Shown: in pieces, positions 9,530 through 20,475 of the stretch
How the letters are laid out: each line of letters starts with the position of its first letter
Position numbering within the stretch: the stretch's first letter is position 1
Source: Rhynchopus euleeides
Taxonomy: Eukaryota > Euglenozoa > Diplonemea > Diplonemida > Diplonemidae
Reading direction: 5' to 3'
Assembly: GCA_963210315.1 (NCBI GenBank)
Contig: OY723319.1
Location: forward strand, 310,001 to 374,000
Length of the DNA stretch: 64,000 nt
Position numbers and translations under genes: made by a program
The notes under the pieces: generated by a model
What the model was told of the DNA's origin: nothing
The model's database searches: none
What the model saw: only the letters and a program-made list of their open reading frames with translations

Positions 9530-11971
9530 TCACTTCTCAGCCGAATACGTTGTCTGCACCTTGTAGCCTGCCAGTTCTGAGGGGCACTGGCACCGGTCGA
9601 AGCGCATTTCCAGAGGCTTGAAGGCCTCAGCCGCATATGCCTCCTGCAGGTCGGGTGAGAGGTCTCTAAGAATCTCCTGTGCACGAGGGGCCTTTCTAAT
9701 CCTGCCCCAGTCCTCCTTGACAACGGACCGGACGAAGTTGTTGATGACTGCACCGTCTCTACCCCCCTGCTCGGCCTGTTCGATCTCGTACATCCATTCA
9801 GCAGCGCGGACAACAACTCGTTCGACAAGTTGCACAACAGGGGCGACTACCTTGCGCTTGTGCGAAGCCATTGCATCCACCACCCTGTAAACGAATGAAT
9901 TCTCCAAACGCGCCGCAGTCTGGTCATCTGTGGTGCACATGTATCCGCGCATCTTGTTGAAAGCCTCCAGCTCCACGACCCACGGCACAAGGGGCGACAT
10001 GATGGAGAAGCGCCGCACAGTCTTCGTCCCTGTGTTGCCGACACGCGCCCGGCCGGCAACAATGGCACAGGACAGCTTGTGCTCAGGCAACCCTTCGCTG
10101 ACCTCAAACGCGGTGATAGCAGCACGTTGCGCGTAGTCCCCCCTAGGCTTGGAGGTGTTCCAACCGATGAGGAACCGGTCGCCGGAGAAGTTGTCCAGCG
10201 AGCCACCGTTGCTGGTCATCGCCTCCATCACAACAGTCGCGAGGTGGGTGTGGCTCGAAAGCAGGCCCGGTCCATCCGTCTCGCCGCTGCAGTACTTCCA
10301 CCACCCCACCACGTTCACCAGCAGCAGCCCCACAGGCTTCGTCTGCAGATGCAGGTTCAGTGCCCTCTGGGTGCCCACAGTGTGTGCCACAGTGGTGGAG
10401 TCCATGCTGAACGAACTAATGGATCCGGACTTGCTCCTGGTCATAGAAACAGACTTTGTGCTGATATGCGACTCGCTGTCATCATCATGGTTGGTAAGGA
10501 TGGAGTCGGGCATGAAGGCTTTGAACTCCTCCAGGCGCCCCACTGTCTTGCTCATGCCGGACATCAGGCGCCGCATCTCTGCCACCATGATGCACTTCGA
10601 CTCGTACCGCTCCACCTGGCTTGCTGCCGCCTCTGTCTCCATGTCCCCGACAGCAGCGATGGCAGTTGCCAGGTGCCGCATCGGCAGTGCGATAAAGACG
10701 ACCTCGAGAATAGAGACTGTGGCGTCGAAGGCAAGCACGAGCACCGTGAAGATGATGAGGAGCACCAGCGCCTCCTGCACCTTGCCCTGCACAGACGACG
10801 TGGGGCGCATCCACACCAGCTCCAGGTTCAGGTGCTTCCCGTCCTCGCGCCGCAGGAAGTACTCCTCCCCGTCCAGCGTTGCCTTCATGAAGGTGCCGTA
10901 CGGCTTCCCCGCCACGGCACGGTACCCCGCCTGCACGGCCTTCGACAGGTTGGCCACGTTCAGCGAGCACCCGAGGTCGGTGGGTGTGTTGTCCCCCCCA
11001 CCCTGCGGCTGGCACCAGTCGGGGATGATCCCGCCCTCGGTGGATGCGTACACCACTGCCGACGACCGGTCCACAAGCATCGCAGTTGTGTCGGGGCGCT
11101 CCGCCTTGTAGTCCATGAAGGGCGGCTGGAAGGACTGGTAGAGGAACCCGACGTACAGCAGCACAGACTTGTACGAGCTCCAGGGATGGGGCGGCGGTGG
11201 CGGCACGTAGATCGCCTCCAGCTCTGTGTATGTGTACATGTTCCCGTCCGAAGCGTACCAACGGCGTGGGCTGTTCCAGCGCGACATCACAGACCCAGCC
11301 ACAGGCGGGTCGGTGTACACACCACCACCTGGCAGCGGGATGTCGCTCGGACCGTTACGCGGGTTGTACGCAGCCTGGTCCAGCACGTACGTGCTCTTCC
11401 CGTCCCACTCGTACACGAACTTGTCGATGTACCCCGTGTCGCTGTGCAGTGAGTACGACGGGATGGTCATGTTCTTGAGGGTCGAATTGTCTTCCATTAC
11501 CACAAACATGTCTTCAGGCAGCTGGTCGTTGTAGGAACCGTACACCAGTTCGCGTGAACCGTTGCGCAGCACATCACCCCACACCGCTGTGTAGAAGGCA
11601 GACCTGTTCGTCCAGTCATGCGGTACAAGCGCCATGGCCGAGCTGTATAATGTGGCGGCCGCTGACACTTGCGCGTACTCGAAGGACCTGATCAGAGACT
11701 CCCAGTCACTCGAGTTGTACGTGTTGATACGCTCGTGCGAATACACAAACTTCTTCAGAGTGCTCGTCGACGACTCGACAACGTGCAACTGCTCCAGCAG
11801 CTTGCCGCGCAGACTCTTCAGCTCGCCATCACTCGTCTCCGCCATCGAGTCCTCCAGCGACTCCAGCCCCTGGAAGTACAGGATCAGCCCACCTGCCATC
11901 GACGACATCGTGCTCATCAAAGTCGCAATCAGGATCACCGCCATCACGGGGACATTGACCTGGCACCCCAT
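9530..11971 (-). CDS. Receptor-like membrane protein with degenerate class III nucleotidyl cyclase domain
   Basis: A single-exon frame predicts 813 residues from the ATG at 11971. Residues 8-31 form a membrane segment, about 32-398 an extracytosolic region with several N-glycosylation sequons, and about 400-430 a second membrane segment. A HAMP-like linker and a Ser-rich stretch (about 495-525) follow, then a cyclase-homology domain (about 544-700). The domain keeps GDRFLIGW, a match to the usual GD metal motif. The first metal site, normally an Asp in a D-x-x-G-F motif, reads NVVGW, and the later substrate region is poorly conserved, so I expect a pseudo-cyclase or signalling scaffold. A start 44 residues upstream is in frame, but a relic at 22.3 kb shares sequence only from this Met, which favours 11971. 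Ligand and product unknown. Confidence 0.8.
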   Translation of the reverse strand: MGCQVNVPVMAVILIATLMSTMSSMAGGLILYFQGLESLEDSMAETSDGELKSLRGKLLEQLHVVESSTSTLKKFVYSHERINTYNSSDWESLIRSFEYAQVSAAATLYSSAMALVPHDWTNRSAFYTAVWGDVLRNGSRELVYGSYNDQLPEDMFVVMEDNSTLKNMTIPSYSLHSDTGYIDKFVYEWDGKSTYVLDQAAYNPRNGPSDIPLPGGGVYTDPPVAGSVMSRWNSPRRWYASDGNMYTYTELEAIYVPPPPPHPWSSYKSVLLYVGFLYQSFQPPFMDYKAERPDTTAMLVDRSSAVVYASTEGGIIPDWCQPQGGGDNTPTDLGCSLNVANLSKAVQAGYRAVAGKPYGTFMKATLDGEEYFLRREDGKHLNLELVWMRPTSSVQGKVQEALVLLIIFTVLVLAFDATVSILEVVFIALPMRHLATAIAAVGDMETEAAASQVERYESKCIMVAEMRRLMSGMSKTVGRLEEFKAFMPDSILTNHDDDSESHISTKSVSMTRSKSGSISSFSMDSTTVAHTVGTQRALNLHLQTKPVGLLLVNVVGWWKYCSGETDGPGLLSSHTHLATVVMEAMTSNGGSLDNFSGDRFLIGWNTSKPRGDYAQRAAITAFEVSEGLPEHKLSCAIVAGRARVGNTGTKTVRRFSIMSPLVPWVVELEAFNKMRGYMCTTDDQTAARLENSFVYRVVDAMASHKRKVVAPVVQLVERVVVRAAEWMYEIEQAEQGGRDGAVINNFVRSVVKEDWGRIRKAPRAQEILRDLSPDLQEAYAAEAFKPLEMRFDRCQCPSELAGYKVQTTYSAEK

Positions 11972-14692
11972 GGCTGCACAGCGCCTGCCCGACCGCCTCT
12001 CGGCTGCCCGCTGCAGTTGCTTGTCGCGCAGCCCCACCCACACACACACGCCTCTGTGTTTCCTGCTGGGGAGGGTGTGATACAACCGCAACCACACCAA
12101 CACACGAGGCGGAGGCTATCCACGCCACTGCCTGCCCTGAACGATGCAAACGCCAGACCAGCCCTGGGTGCTGCGAGCGACGGGTAGTGGTAGGGGGGGC
12201 GGGCTGAGAGTGGACATTCAACTACTCCGGTGGCAATCGACATTATCGTCTATCCAACCACCACCCCCCCCCAAGAAGCAAAATCAACTGCTGCAGTAGC
12301 CCCACCAAACAGGTACGACACGACGCGCGCAGGCACCGGGCCCCCTTCTCCTCGAGCCGCCCTTTTCTTCCCCACTGCCCCTCCCTTGGGACACGGAGAC
12401 CGGGCGGCACGCCGGCCGGTGCCCCCCCCCCCCCCCATACCCAATACAGACTCCTCAAGCCAGATCACCCCCCTCCCAAAGCGCTGCCCCAACTATATTC
12501 TCCATCGTGGCAAGGTTCGTGTTCTCGTGAATTAAACCATTGGGACAATACCACACATTCCCACTCCACCCCGATCCACCCACCCTTCTATTCTTGAGAT
12601 GGACACAGTGCGAAACGTTAAACATTTTTTGTGTTGGTTCCGGGGGGGGGGGGGGAACCAAGTGGTGCAGATCAGCGTGTTCCGGCCGAATCCTACTTAC
12701 GAGAAAACCACTCACATTCACACTCGCACGTGAATCTTTTTTTTTGGCGTGAACTCACACCGAGCGTGCCCGCCCTGTCTCGTGATGTCACCTCCACTTG
12801 TCACTCACACAATTCATCTTTTTCCTTCTGTAGTGTAGGCCACACCAAGCGAAGCTCTCTCAGACAAGACCTCTATTGCCCGGGAGAAGGGGCCATTCAC
12901 TCCGGCAAAGGAACGTACCGAAGCTACACCCATCCCACTGTATGCCTTTAGGGGCCTTTCGCCCTGTGCCAAACTGCCTGTCAGTTTGACTCCCGTTTGA
13001 CAACTTTGTGAGGCGACTCGCGCTTCTGCAATTCTGATAGAAGGCCCCCTTTGCACACACGGTACTGTGGGTACTGTCGGTGCAGACCTGCTGGCCCATC
13101 CAGTCCTCCACACGCTACTGTTTGGATTCTTTGGGGGGGGGCAGTAGAAAGAAATACAAGGCAACAAGTATGCAGAAAGCTGGTAGGGGAGGGGGACACA
13201 CCACACACCCCAAACTCTCGACAGCATTTGATGTGTGTGTGGAGCACATGCAAACACTGAGATCCCGGCGTGTGCAGCGTGCTGGGCAAAGGGGGGGGGG
13301 GGGGCCTGGGGAGGCCGGACTCCTCATTTTTTTGGTTCTTTTAACGTCATGCCCCACCCCCCGCCGCCCGTTTTGCTGTGAACTCTTTTGCATGCCAGGC
13401 CAGCTGAACACGAGGTTTTGCCCTGGGTTGTGGGCGTGTGCCGGAAGGGGTGGCGCCACAGTCTGTTTGACAACAATGCGGCTGTGAGCTCGCGGGAGAG
13501 AGGAGGCGAAGAGTGGGTACGCACAGGCTGTGCCTCTGCTTGCATTATATGAGGAACAGAAGGGAGCAGGTGTGACGTGATGTAGGCAATACACTGGAGA
13601 AATCGTGAGGTTCGCGCGCAGCAATCTTTCGCAGACAGCTGTTCGATGCCAGGTCGCTACCCCAAGATTGACGACGATGATATGCGTGCTAATGTGATCT
13701 GATGGTATGTGGTGTATGTGACGGTATCTGACGCTACGTTAGACGTCAACGACAGAACGGAGCACACGATTCGAATATAGCCGATGCGGGAAAAAAAATA
13801 CTCACCAATCAAAATCGCTCACACTGAAGGGTTTCAGACTGTTCAGACGGGAAGCGGGATGGGGGGGGTGGTGGGGTCCCACTGCGGAGGGTGTGGCGAG
13901 GGTGAACATGCAAAGCAAGAATACAAGACCGACAAGTGTAAACAAAAAAATACCCCCGACACCCCCCCCCCCCCACAACCCCCCTCACTCAACAGCAGGC
14001 AGGCGTTCAGACCTCCTTTGTGACCAGTGTGCAGGGGGGCGGAAGGGGCGAAAGGCTCAACTACAAACCAAGATGATTGCCTCAGAAGACGGCGAGAAAC
14101 TAACACGGATTGAACCGAGTCACCCTCGCCTGAGCGAGGACGGGGTCTGTTGGATGGGTGTCAAACAGCAGATCAGTGCTACAGCAAAGCGAGGCGGCAA
14201 GTGCCATGTGCACAATATTACCAAAAGGGTACGAGGCCTTCGCGATCGGAAACTTTTTTACGGCAAAGTTCGGCGCTACTTTCACCTACCGAGGGTACCC
14301 CGAGGGAAGGCCACCCCCCCACCCCAGCCTCCGCTGGGGGGCGCCCTGTCCAGAGGAAGGGTGACGTTCTCTCGGGGGTGCCCTCGGTTAAAGTATGAAG
14401 CAAGGAAATGCGCCAACAAAAAAAAATAACACGCCGTTTTCAGCGCCTCCGCAGCGAAGACCGCCCAGAAGGGTTGCGCTTGAATCGTCACCCCAATATT
14501 CAGGAGGAGAAAATGCAACCAGAAGAAGAAGGACAATGCTGAGTGTGGGGAGGGTGGGGGCTGGGTGGATGGCGGCGACATCCGACAGAGCCACCCGGCA
14601 GGCAAGCGTTGATCGCAAGAACACACCTACCGCCCCCCCCCCCCAGGCCCTGGGGTAAGGATTTTTGGTAGTTCACGGATTTCCTCCGGGGG
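11972..14692. other. Intergenic, repeat fragments only
   Basis: No gene supported. It contains several G/C tracts and a segment at about 12,300-12,350 (GACGCGCGCAGGCACCGGGC) that recurs at about 29,080. A segment near 14,235-14,275 resembles one at 7,750-7,790. Open frames here are low-complexity and unconserved in appearance. Confidence 0.4.
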
Positions 14693-14984
14693 GGGGGGGG
14701 CAGTGTTGTTAGAAACCGAGTTTTAAACATTTTAAACGTTTTAAATGTTTTAAAGTTTAAAACGCCGTTTTAAATTATTTAAAACGGGGTTTAAAACATA
14801 AAAAATACTGAAAAATATAGGGGGAGACTTTTCGATTTTTTTTCTGGAAACCGAAATTGGTCGTTTTGGGACATCTGAGCCCATTGTCGACAAAAAAACC
14901 CAATTTTGAGGCTCCCTGGGGGTCGCAAATGGGTGAACAAATTCCCTGTTATTTTGCTCATTTGAGGCTGATTTCATGCATAAT

Positions 14985-15046
14985 CTGTTCACACCATTGT
15001 GTGAACAGAAGTATGTCATCACAAAAACCAGATTCTGGTTTTTGTG
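14985..15046. repeat. Two adjacent short palindromes in the left arm of the hAT element
   Basis: The first, at 14,985-15,008, has arms CTGTTCACA and TGTGAACAG. The second, at 15,020-15,046, has perfect 13-base arms starting CACAAAAACCAGA around a single central T. They lie about 200 bp upstream of the transposase start. They could be protein-binding sites or fold in the leader of the transcript. Confidence 0.6.
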
Positions 15047-15235
15047 TGTAAAGCCATAAGTACAAATACAGTATGTCCGGTTGATGCCCGCTCATTCAGT
15101 TCCCTGATTGACGATGGTTCTAGCCCACAACACGTTGCATGTGGCTCGGAATGGATCTCAGAATGGAAGTGGTGAGATGTGAGGTTCGTATCCCCCACTC
15201 ACCCATCCGCGCGAATTGATTTTTCCCGTTGTTGA

Positions 15236-17308
15236 GTGCAGCGCTTGTCACGCCCGCATAACCTACCACTACAGGTGACACGGTGGACAATGCCCCCGAA
15301 GGCAGGGAGGCCCGCTTGTTGGGCCCGTGTGCACTTCACCGCCGCTGTGGGTGGGGGGACCACTGCAAAGTGTAATCACTGCGCAGATAGTCTGTCCCAC
15401 GCAACAGGTACGCGGCAGAAGTGGCACCTTGCCCGGTGTGAGGCGGCCCCTCAGGGCATCGTGAGGCGTGCCGATCGTGAGAATCGCCGCCTCAGGGGTG
15501 AGGAGGTGAGCGATTCGGACGACGACACTGCTCCTGTGCCGGCTACATCACAGCAGGAGGTCCAGGCACAGGCCGTCCCGCAGGCATCGCAGTCACAGTC
15601 TCAGTCCCAGCAGTCATCATCATCGCAGGTGGCCTCGCAGTCCCAGGCCCAGCCGCAGTCATCGTCATCGCTTCCGGCATCCCAGGTGCCCGTCCCCCAG
15701 AACCCAGCTCAGAATACAAAGGGAAAGCCAAAGCGCAGACGGAACGAAACGCTGGATACTCTGAATGATGAGGAGTACACCACATTTGAGGCTGAACTGG
15801 GTCGCCTGTTTTTTGCCCATGCGATCCCGTTTACGACGGTTGAATCCCCCCACCTGAGGCAGGTGATCAAACGCCTCCGGCCGACGTTCGACATAACCAA
15901 GGTCCCGAGCAGGCATCAGCTCGCTGGGAGGGTGCTGGAGGCGGAGTATGAGAAAGTCACAGCTCCGATGAAGGAAGCCCTGTCCAAGAGCACCGACGTC
16001 GTTGTGTACATGGATGAGTGGAAGACAAACCGTGGCGACAAAGTGTTCTCCCTTCTCGGCGCCGGCGATGGTGGACAGGCCCACCCTGTGAGCTCGAAAC
16101 CCCTCGAGGAGGAGTGTCACAATGCCGATGAGCTGTACAACCATCTGATGGGCTTCCCGTATTTGACGAAGACCGCGGCCCTCGTCAGCGATGGTGCTTC
16201 GACTGTCGTAGCGGGATGCAGGCGTGTTGCCGACAAGGTCAATACCGAGAGGCCGTCTGCCGGTCAGCAGTGCCTCCACCTGGTTTGTGCAGCGCACACG
16301 CTGAACCGGCTGCTGAACGACAGCCTGGGTGTGAGGAAGAGCGGGGGGAAGGAGGTGAAGAACCCGTTCGCCTGGATGACGGACCTGTTGAGCGGTGTCG
16401 CTTCCTCCATCCGGAACGTCGAAGCTCTCGGCCGCATGTTCGGAGCCTTCCAGATTCAGAATGGCCGGGTTCGCTCGAAGATGCCTCCTCGCCCGACCCT
16501 GACTCGCTGGACCAGCTCGCACACCTGCTGGGAGGTCCTGTTTGAATCGAAAACCTCCCTCATCCTGATGAACGAGAAAGATGGGGTCGCAGCCCAGATG
16601 CCCGGTCTCCCCACCCTGCTGGAGAAGTGGGATACCTTCGCAGTTGTGTACGAAGCAGTTTCCTTCATCACCATCGCGATTAACCTCCTGCAGGGAAACT
16701 CTGCACGTGCGTGCATGATCATTCCCTTCTTCGTTGCCATCGAGGCAAAGATCGCTGCATGTGCGGCGAAGCTTCCTCGTGCAGAGAAGAAGAAGATGTC
16801 CGACTGGGCAGAGCAGGCGGCTGAGCGGAGGGTTGCGCAGTACCAGAGCCTGGATTGGCTCTGTGCTGCGACCGTCCTGAGCCCTGTGGAGTACGGACTG
16901 AAGGGTGCTGGTGACGCGAAGGCCTTCTACGAGGGCTACCAGCACTCTGATGATGTCATCGAAAGGGCCGAGGAGTACGTGAGGGGGCGTGGGGGGATCA
17001 CGGCGAACCTGCTCCTTCTCTCCTCCAGGTTCGGGATTTACACAAATCCCGACTACTGGAAGATTGCAGATGCGGTTCCGCCAGAAGAGTGGTGGGCTGT
17101 TCTGAAGGGAAGAAGGTCCTGCGGTGGGCTGAGCGAAATTGCCAGGCCCATCGTGGCGATCCGTCCTTCGACGGCTGAGGTGGAGCGCCGCTTCAGCTCC
17201 ATGGGGTGGATCTCGGGCGGTAGAAGAGTGAATCTCAACCCCCAGACCATCGAAAAGCTGTCGACGGTGCACGCTGCCCTGAGGCCACCAGCGGAGGGCA
17301 ATGCATAG
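15236..17308 (+). CDS. hAT-family transposase with BED zinc finger
   Basis: 690 residues, uninterrupted. An N-terminal BED-type finger has C46, C49, H64 and C68, followed by a Ser/Gln-rich linker (about 100-160). The catalytic core shows D260 in YMDEW, D319 in VSDGAS, the hAT-typical CAAH motif at 351-354 followed by TLNRLL, and RW at 424-425. The C-terminal dimerisation segment is at about 636-675, with E650 in STAEVERRFSSMG. Known hAT transposases cut and paste DNA using a D-D-E triad with an all-helical insertion, and all of this is recognisable here. Met19 (15,290) is an alternative start just before the finger. An AG precedes 15,236, so a leader exon is possible. No frameshift or stop interrupts it, so it may be recently active. 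Confidence 0.92.
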   Translation: MQRLSRPHNLPLQVTRWTMPPKAGRPACWARVHFTAAVGGGTTAKCNHCADSLSHATGTRQKWHLARCEAAPQGIVRRADRENRRLRGEEVSDSDDDTAPVPATSQQEVQAQAVPQASQSQSQSQQSSSSQVASQSQAQPQSSSSLPASQVPVPQNPAQNTKGKPKRRRNETLDTLNDEEYTTFEAELGRLFFAHAIPFTTVESPHLRQVIKRLRPTFDITKVPSRHQLAGRVLEAEYEKVTAPMKEALSKSTDVVVYMDEWKTNRGDKVFSLLGAGDGGQAHPVSSKPLEEECHNADELYNHLMGFPYLTKTAALVSDGASTVVAGCRRVADKVNTERPSAGQQCLHLVCAAHTLNRLLNDSLGVRKSGGKEVKNPFAWMTDLLSGVASSIRNVEALGRMFGAFQIQNGRVRSKMPPRPTLTRWTSSHTCWEVLFESKTSLILMNEKDGVAAQMPGLPTLLEKWDTFAVVYEAVSFITIAINLLQGNSARACMIIPFFVAIEAKIAACAAKLPRAEKKKMSDWAEQAAERRVAQYQSLDWLCAATVLSPVEYGLKGAGDAKAFYEGYQHSDDVIERAEEYVRGRGGITANLLLLSSRFGIYTNPDYWKIADAVPPEEWWAVLKGRRSCGGLSEIARPIVAIRPSTAEVERRFSSMGWISGGRRVNLNPQTIEKLSTVHAALRPPAEGNA

Positions 17309-17596
17309 GATGATGCCTGGAACGCTCTGGCGCACCGGTCTCGAGCTACAACGCAGCATTACCATGCTCGCTGTACGTTTACACCTAATTTACACCTAAA
17401 CTTACACCTAATATGTGCCCTCTGGGCAGTAATGGAGGAATCGCACCCCAAATTGGTCACGAACAGCCTGAAAACCCCCCTTTTTGTCCGAAAACTGCCA
17501 TTTCTGGTGTGAAAACGCCACCAAAAAAGCCGATTTTAAACCCCGTTTTAAACTCCGTTTTAAATTAATTTAAAACGCGTTTTAATTTAAAACATT

Positions 17597-18198
17597 GGAC
17601 GGAGGTGGAGCGAGGCGAGTAGGCGGAGCAGCGTCCCCACCCCCACCACCCCCCCCCCCCGGGACCTTCCCCCCCCCCCTTTCATAGATGTGTGCAGGTG
17701 GCCGTTGTGAATGGTTAGACAGGGGCTGGCCACCCCTCCCCCGGGCTCTGCACAGCAGGTCTGGGTTAGAAACAACATAACCCCCCCCCCCCTTCCTCCC
17801 CCCCCCTCCCCTCCCCTCCCCTCCCCTCCCCTCCCCTCCCCTCCCCTCCCCTCCCCTCCCCTCCCCTCCCCTCCCCTATTGATGTCCCCCCCCCCCTCCC
17901 CCAGCGCTTTGCCGCTCGTGTGAGTACCGCCCTGACTGGGAGAAAGGGTAGGGCTGGTTGGGTTGGCGGAGTTGGGCGGATGGGCGAAACGGAAAAATCG
18001 ACGAGGTCGCAGCGTCAGGGCGTTCTGGGCTGGCTGGTGGTGGTTGGGACAAGACCGACGAGATTAGAAGCGGCACTGGTAGACGGGTTTTGAGGCCCCC
18101 CGCCCCCAGGTTCCCCCTGCCCACCTGGACGGACCCAAGTGCCTCACACCGGATCTCTCCCCACCCGGTGGTCCACCTGACGGATACGTGAAAAAAAA
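17597..18198. repeat. Sequence inserted in the right arm of the hAT element, ending in an A-run
   Basis: The TTTAAA-rich right arm is split. AAAACATT lies on both sides (17,589-17,596 and 18,199-18,206), and the inserted 600 bp ends in a run of A after ACGTG. That pattern would fit a retroposed insert with an 8-bp duplication, though the A/T-rich context makes chance agreement possible. The insert holds a CCCCT minisatellite (about 17,803-17,878). It also has a segment near 18,137-18,180 (GCCTCACACCGG, then GGTGGTCCACC) like one inside the elements at 34.1 and 41.9 kb. Confidence 0.5.
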
Positions 18199-19555
18199 AA
18201 AACATTTAAAACATTTAAAACGTTTAAAACGTAAAGTTTTAAATGGGGGCTAACAACAATGGGGGGGGGGGGGGTAGGGCTCCCCGCGGGCTGAGGTCAG
18301 GCTGGCGACCCAGGTTTTCAGGGTGACACCAGGATTTCCTCGAAATTTTGGGTGACCCCCACCCCCTGGTCGGGCACCCTACCAGGGGGGGGGGGGGTCA
18401 CGAGGGGGGGTATGGGGGGGTACCCCCCCTACCCGACCCCCCTCCCGACTCGGGATGGGGGGGGGGGGGGGGGGGTAGGGGGGGTCTACTGGGGGAAACA
18501 TTGGCCAAATTTTGAGAAACACGTTTTTGACCCCAAAAAGGTCGTTCTGGTGCCAGAAAGTGCCCAATATACTCCGGAAACTCGTTTCCGCCCACTCCCA
18601 GGGGGTGGAATGCCCCCGACGATGCCGTTTTTAGCAACCAAAATTTTTGGGACAGAACTTGTACCTGGGCTGCACACCACAGGACACATCAAGCAGAGCA
18701 AACACACCTCAACCTGCCAGATGCACAGAAGAACTGTTGTCGTTGATTGTTCTGAAACATAACAGCTTCTCGATGCCCTCCAGAGGTCAAAAGCCAAGCC
18801 AATATGAGGTAATCGCGCCAGGAACAGTTGTGGGAGAAGTATGGTACAGTTCGTGTCCCATTTGACGCTGTTCTTGGGAGCTTACGGCAGCTGGGCCTGT
18901 GTGGCACGGCGCATCCGTTGCCAGGGAGCGCGTCCTCGGGTGTGGTGCCTCACCTGTGAGCATGTGGCACAGGGACGCCATACGAGAGTCTCTCAGATGC
19001 CTCCTCTGATGGGAGGCAGCTGACTGGAACAGGCACCTGGTACAGCAGGCACGGGTACAAGAAGTGGCCAGAAATAGCGCTCAGCAGAAGCGCAAGATTT
19101 TCCCGTCTCAGCTTCCAGCCCCAACTTCCGCTCAACGGTATTGTCGGGAAGTACTCAGGCATGGCTGCATTGTCAAATGGGAGGCTGATTGGGTGCCACA
19201 AATGACTGGATTGAGGGAGTCGACGGAGTCTACAGTTGAGATACGGGCCAGTCTCTCAAAGGAAGAGGAAACCAGACCTGATTGCTCTCGCCGACGAGCA
19301 GGGTGTTGTGCAGGGCGCAGTTCACGTACCAGAACGACGGACGGACCTCCTGAGGGCCATCCGGCGCCGCTGGCAGTCCCTGAGGGTGATACAAAGGGCA
19401 ACAGCGGAAATAAGCAGACTGCACAAATAGCCCCAGGTACACGTTCTGTCCCAAAAAATTTCGTTGCTAAAAAAAGCATCGTCGGGGGCATACCACCCCC
19501 TGGGAGTGGGCGGAAACGAGTTTCCGGAGCATATTGGGCACTTTCTGCCAGCAGA

Positions 19556-20475
19556 GGGGGGTGTCGATTATATCCAATTTTGTCAAAAAAATTTAAAAAA
19601 ATCGGGGAAAAAACGCTGAATTTCGATGAAAAAAGGCGAAAAAAAGAGTATGGGGAGTTGGGTCCAGTTTAGCAAAGTTGTGATATTTTTCGGGTGTTTT
19701 TTTGAATGGGACACCCGAAGAACCCGATGATATGTGAATGACATGTGATGAAAAAGCATCCGCTGGACAAACCCCAAGCTTAGCAGATAGGTTCCAAGGC
19801 ATGGGGCAACCTCTAACATAGGTTCCCAGGCATGGGGCAACCTCGCAGAGAGGTTCCAAGGCATGGGGCAACCTCGCAGATAGGTTCCAAGGCATGGGGC
19901 AACCTCGCAGATAGGTTCCAAGGCATGGGGCAACCTCTAACATAGGTTCCCAGGCATGGGGCAACCTCGCAGATAGGTTCCAAGGCATGGGGCAACCTCG
20001 CAGATAGGTTCCAAGGCATGGGGCAACCTCGCAGATAGGTTCCAAGGCATGGGGCAACCTCGCAGATAGGTTCCAAGGCATGGGGCAACCTCTGTGGGTT
20101 CATCACTATTCGTTTTTTCGTGTGGACCTGTCTCTCATTTGAGGCCCGAGAATCGCGTTTCCGAGGCCTGTGCGTGGTCGCAGTGCCCTCTGATGTCCAA
20201 AAACTACCCATTTTGGCCCCGAAAAAAAAATGCGAGCATCTCCCCCTACAAACCCCGGCCTTACCACAACACAGGCCCGAAAAACCGGGAACCGGGAAAA
20301 CCGGGAAAAACCGGGAATCTGGGGTGTCGATTCAGTTTCATTCCCGGTTTTGGATTCCCGGTTTTTCCGGCCTCCGGAGGGGATTTTTTCACGGATTTTC
20401 GCCAAGGGAAAAAAACCAGGGAACCGGGAATTTCCGGGAAAAGCCGGGAAATACCGGGAAAAGTCGACACCCCCC
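19556..20475. mobile_element. Nested 920-bp TIR element with 3-bp target duplication
   Basis: TIRs read GGGGGGTGTCGA on the left and the inverse on the right, flanked by AGA on both sides. The uninterrupted arm at about 18,540-18,556 has the pre-insertion sequence with a single AGA equivalent, which supports the boundaries. A 3-bp duplication is typical of Harbinger or CACTA types, but the TIR matches neither clearly. The element contains the 31-bp array below and CCGGGAA-rich repeats at about 20,280-20,460. No transposase. Confidence 0.75.
19787..20095. repeat. 31-bp minisatellite, about 10 copies
   Basis: The unit starts GGTTCCAAGGCATGGGGCAA and ends CCTCGCAGATA. Variants are CTCTAACATA near the start and middle, and CCCAGGC in place of CCAAGGC. 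Because 31 is not a multiple of three, the Trp/Pro-rich frames running through it are artefacts. Confidence 0.95.

Larger units (their letters stand above)
14701..18261 (+). mobile_element. hAT-superfamily DNA transposon, potentially autonomous, inserted in a G-tract
   Basis: Ends are CAGTGTTGTTAG on the left and, inverted on the right, CATTGTTGTTAG (11 of 12 match). Both ends abut long G runs, so the 8-bp duplication expected for hAT would be GGGGGGGG, which is consistent but cannot be proved in a homopolymer. Subterminal clusters of TTTTAAACG-type motifs lie at about 14,722-14,797 on the left and at 17,524-17,592 and 18,203-18,245 on the right. They are in inverted arrangement, like transposase-binding repeats of hAT elements. 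A full-length transposase gene lies inside. Confidence 0.88.

Noticed and set aside
10079..11452. 457-codon open frame opposite the cyclase-like gene
   Set aside because: Antisense shadow of a GC-rich gene. The translation is His/Arg/Gln-rich with no domain, whereas the minus strand has membrane segments and a cyclase domain.
15665..17365. 566-codon frame opposite the hAT transposase
   Set aside because: Antisense shadow. All transposase motifs are on the plus strand.
19787..20095. 31-bp array considered as CRISPR-like
   Set aside because: Units are contiguous without spacers and lie inside a eukaryotic transposon. It is a minisatellite.
19593..20211. Trp/Pro-repeat frames
   Set aside because: They arise from the 31-bp minisatellite read in three frames.
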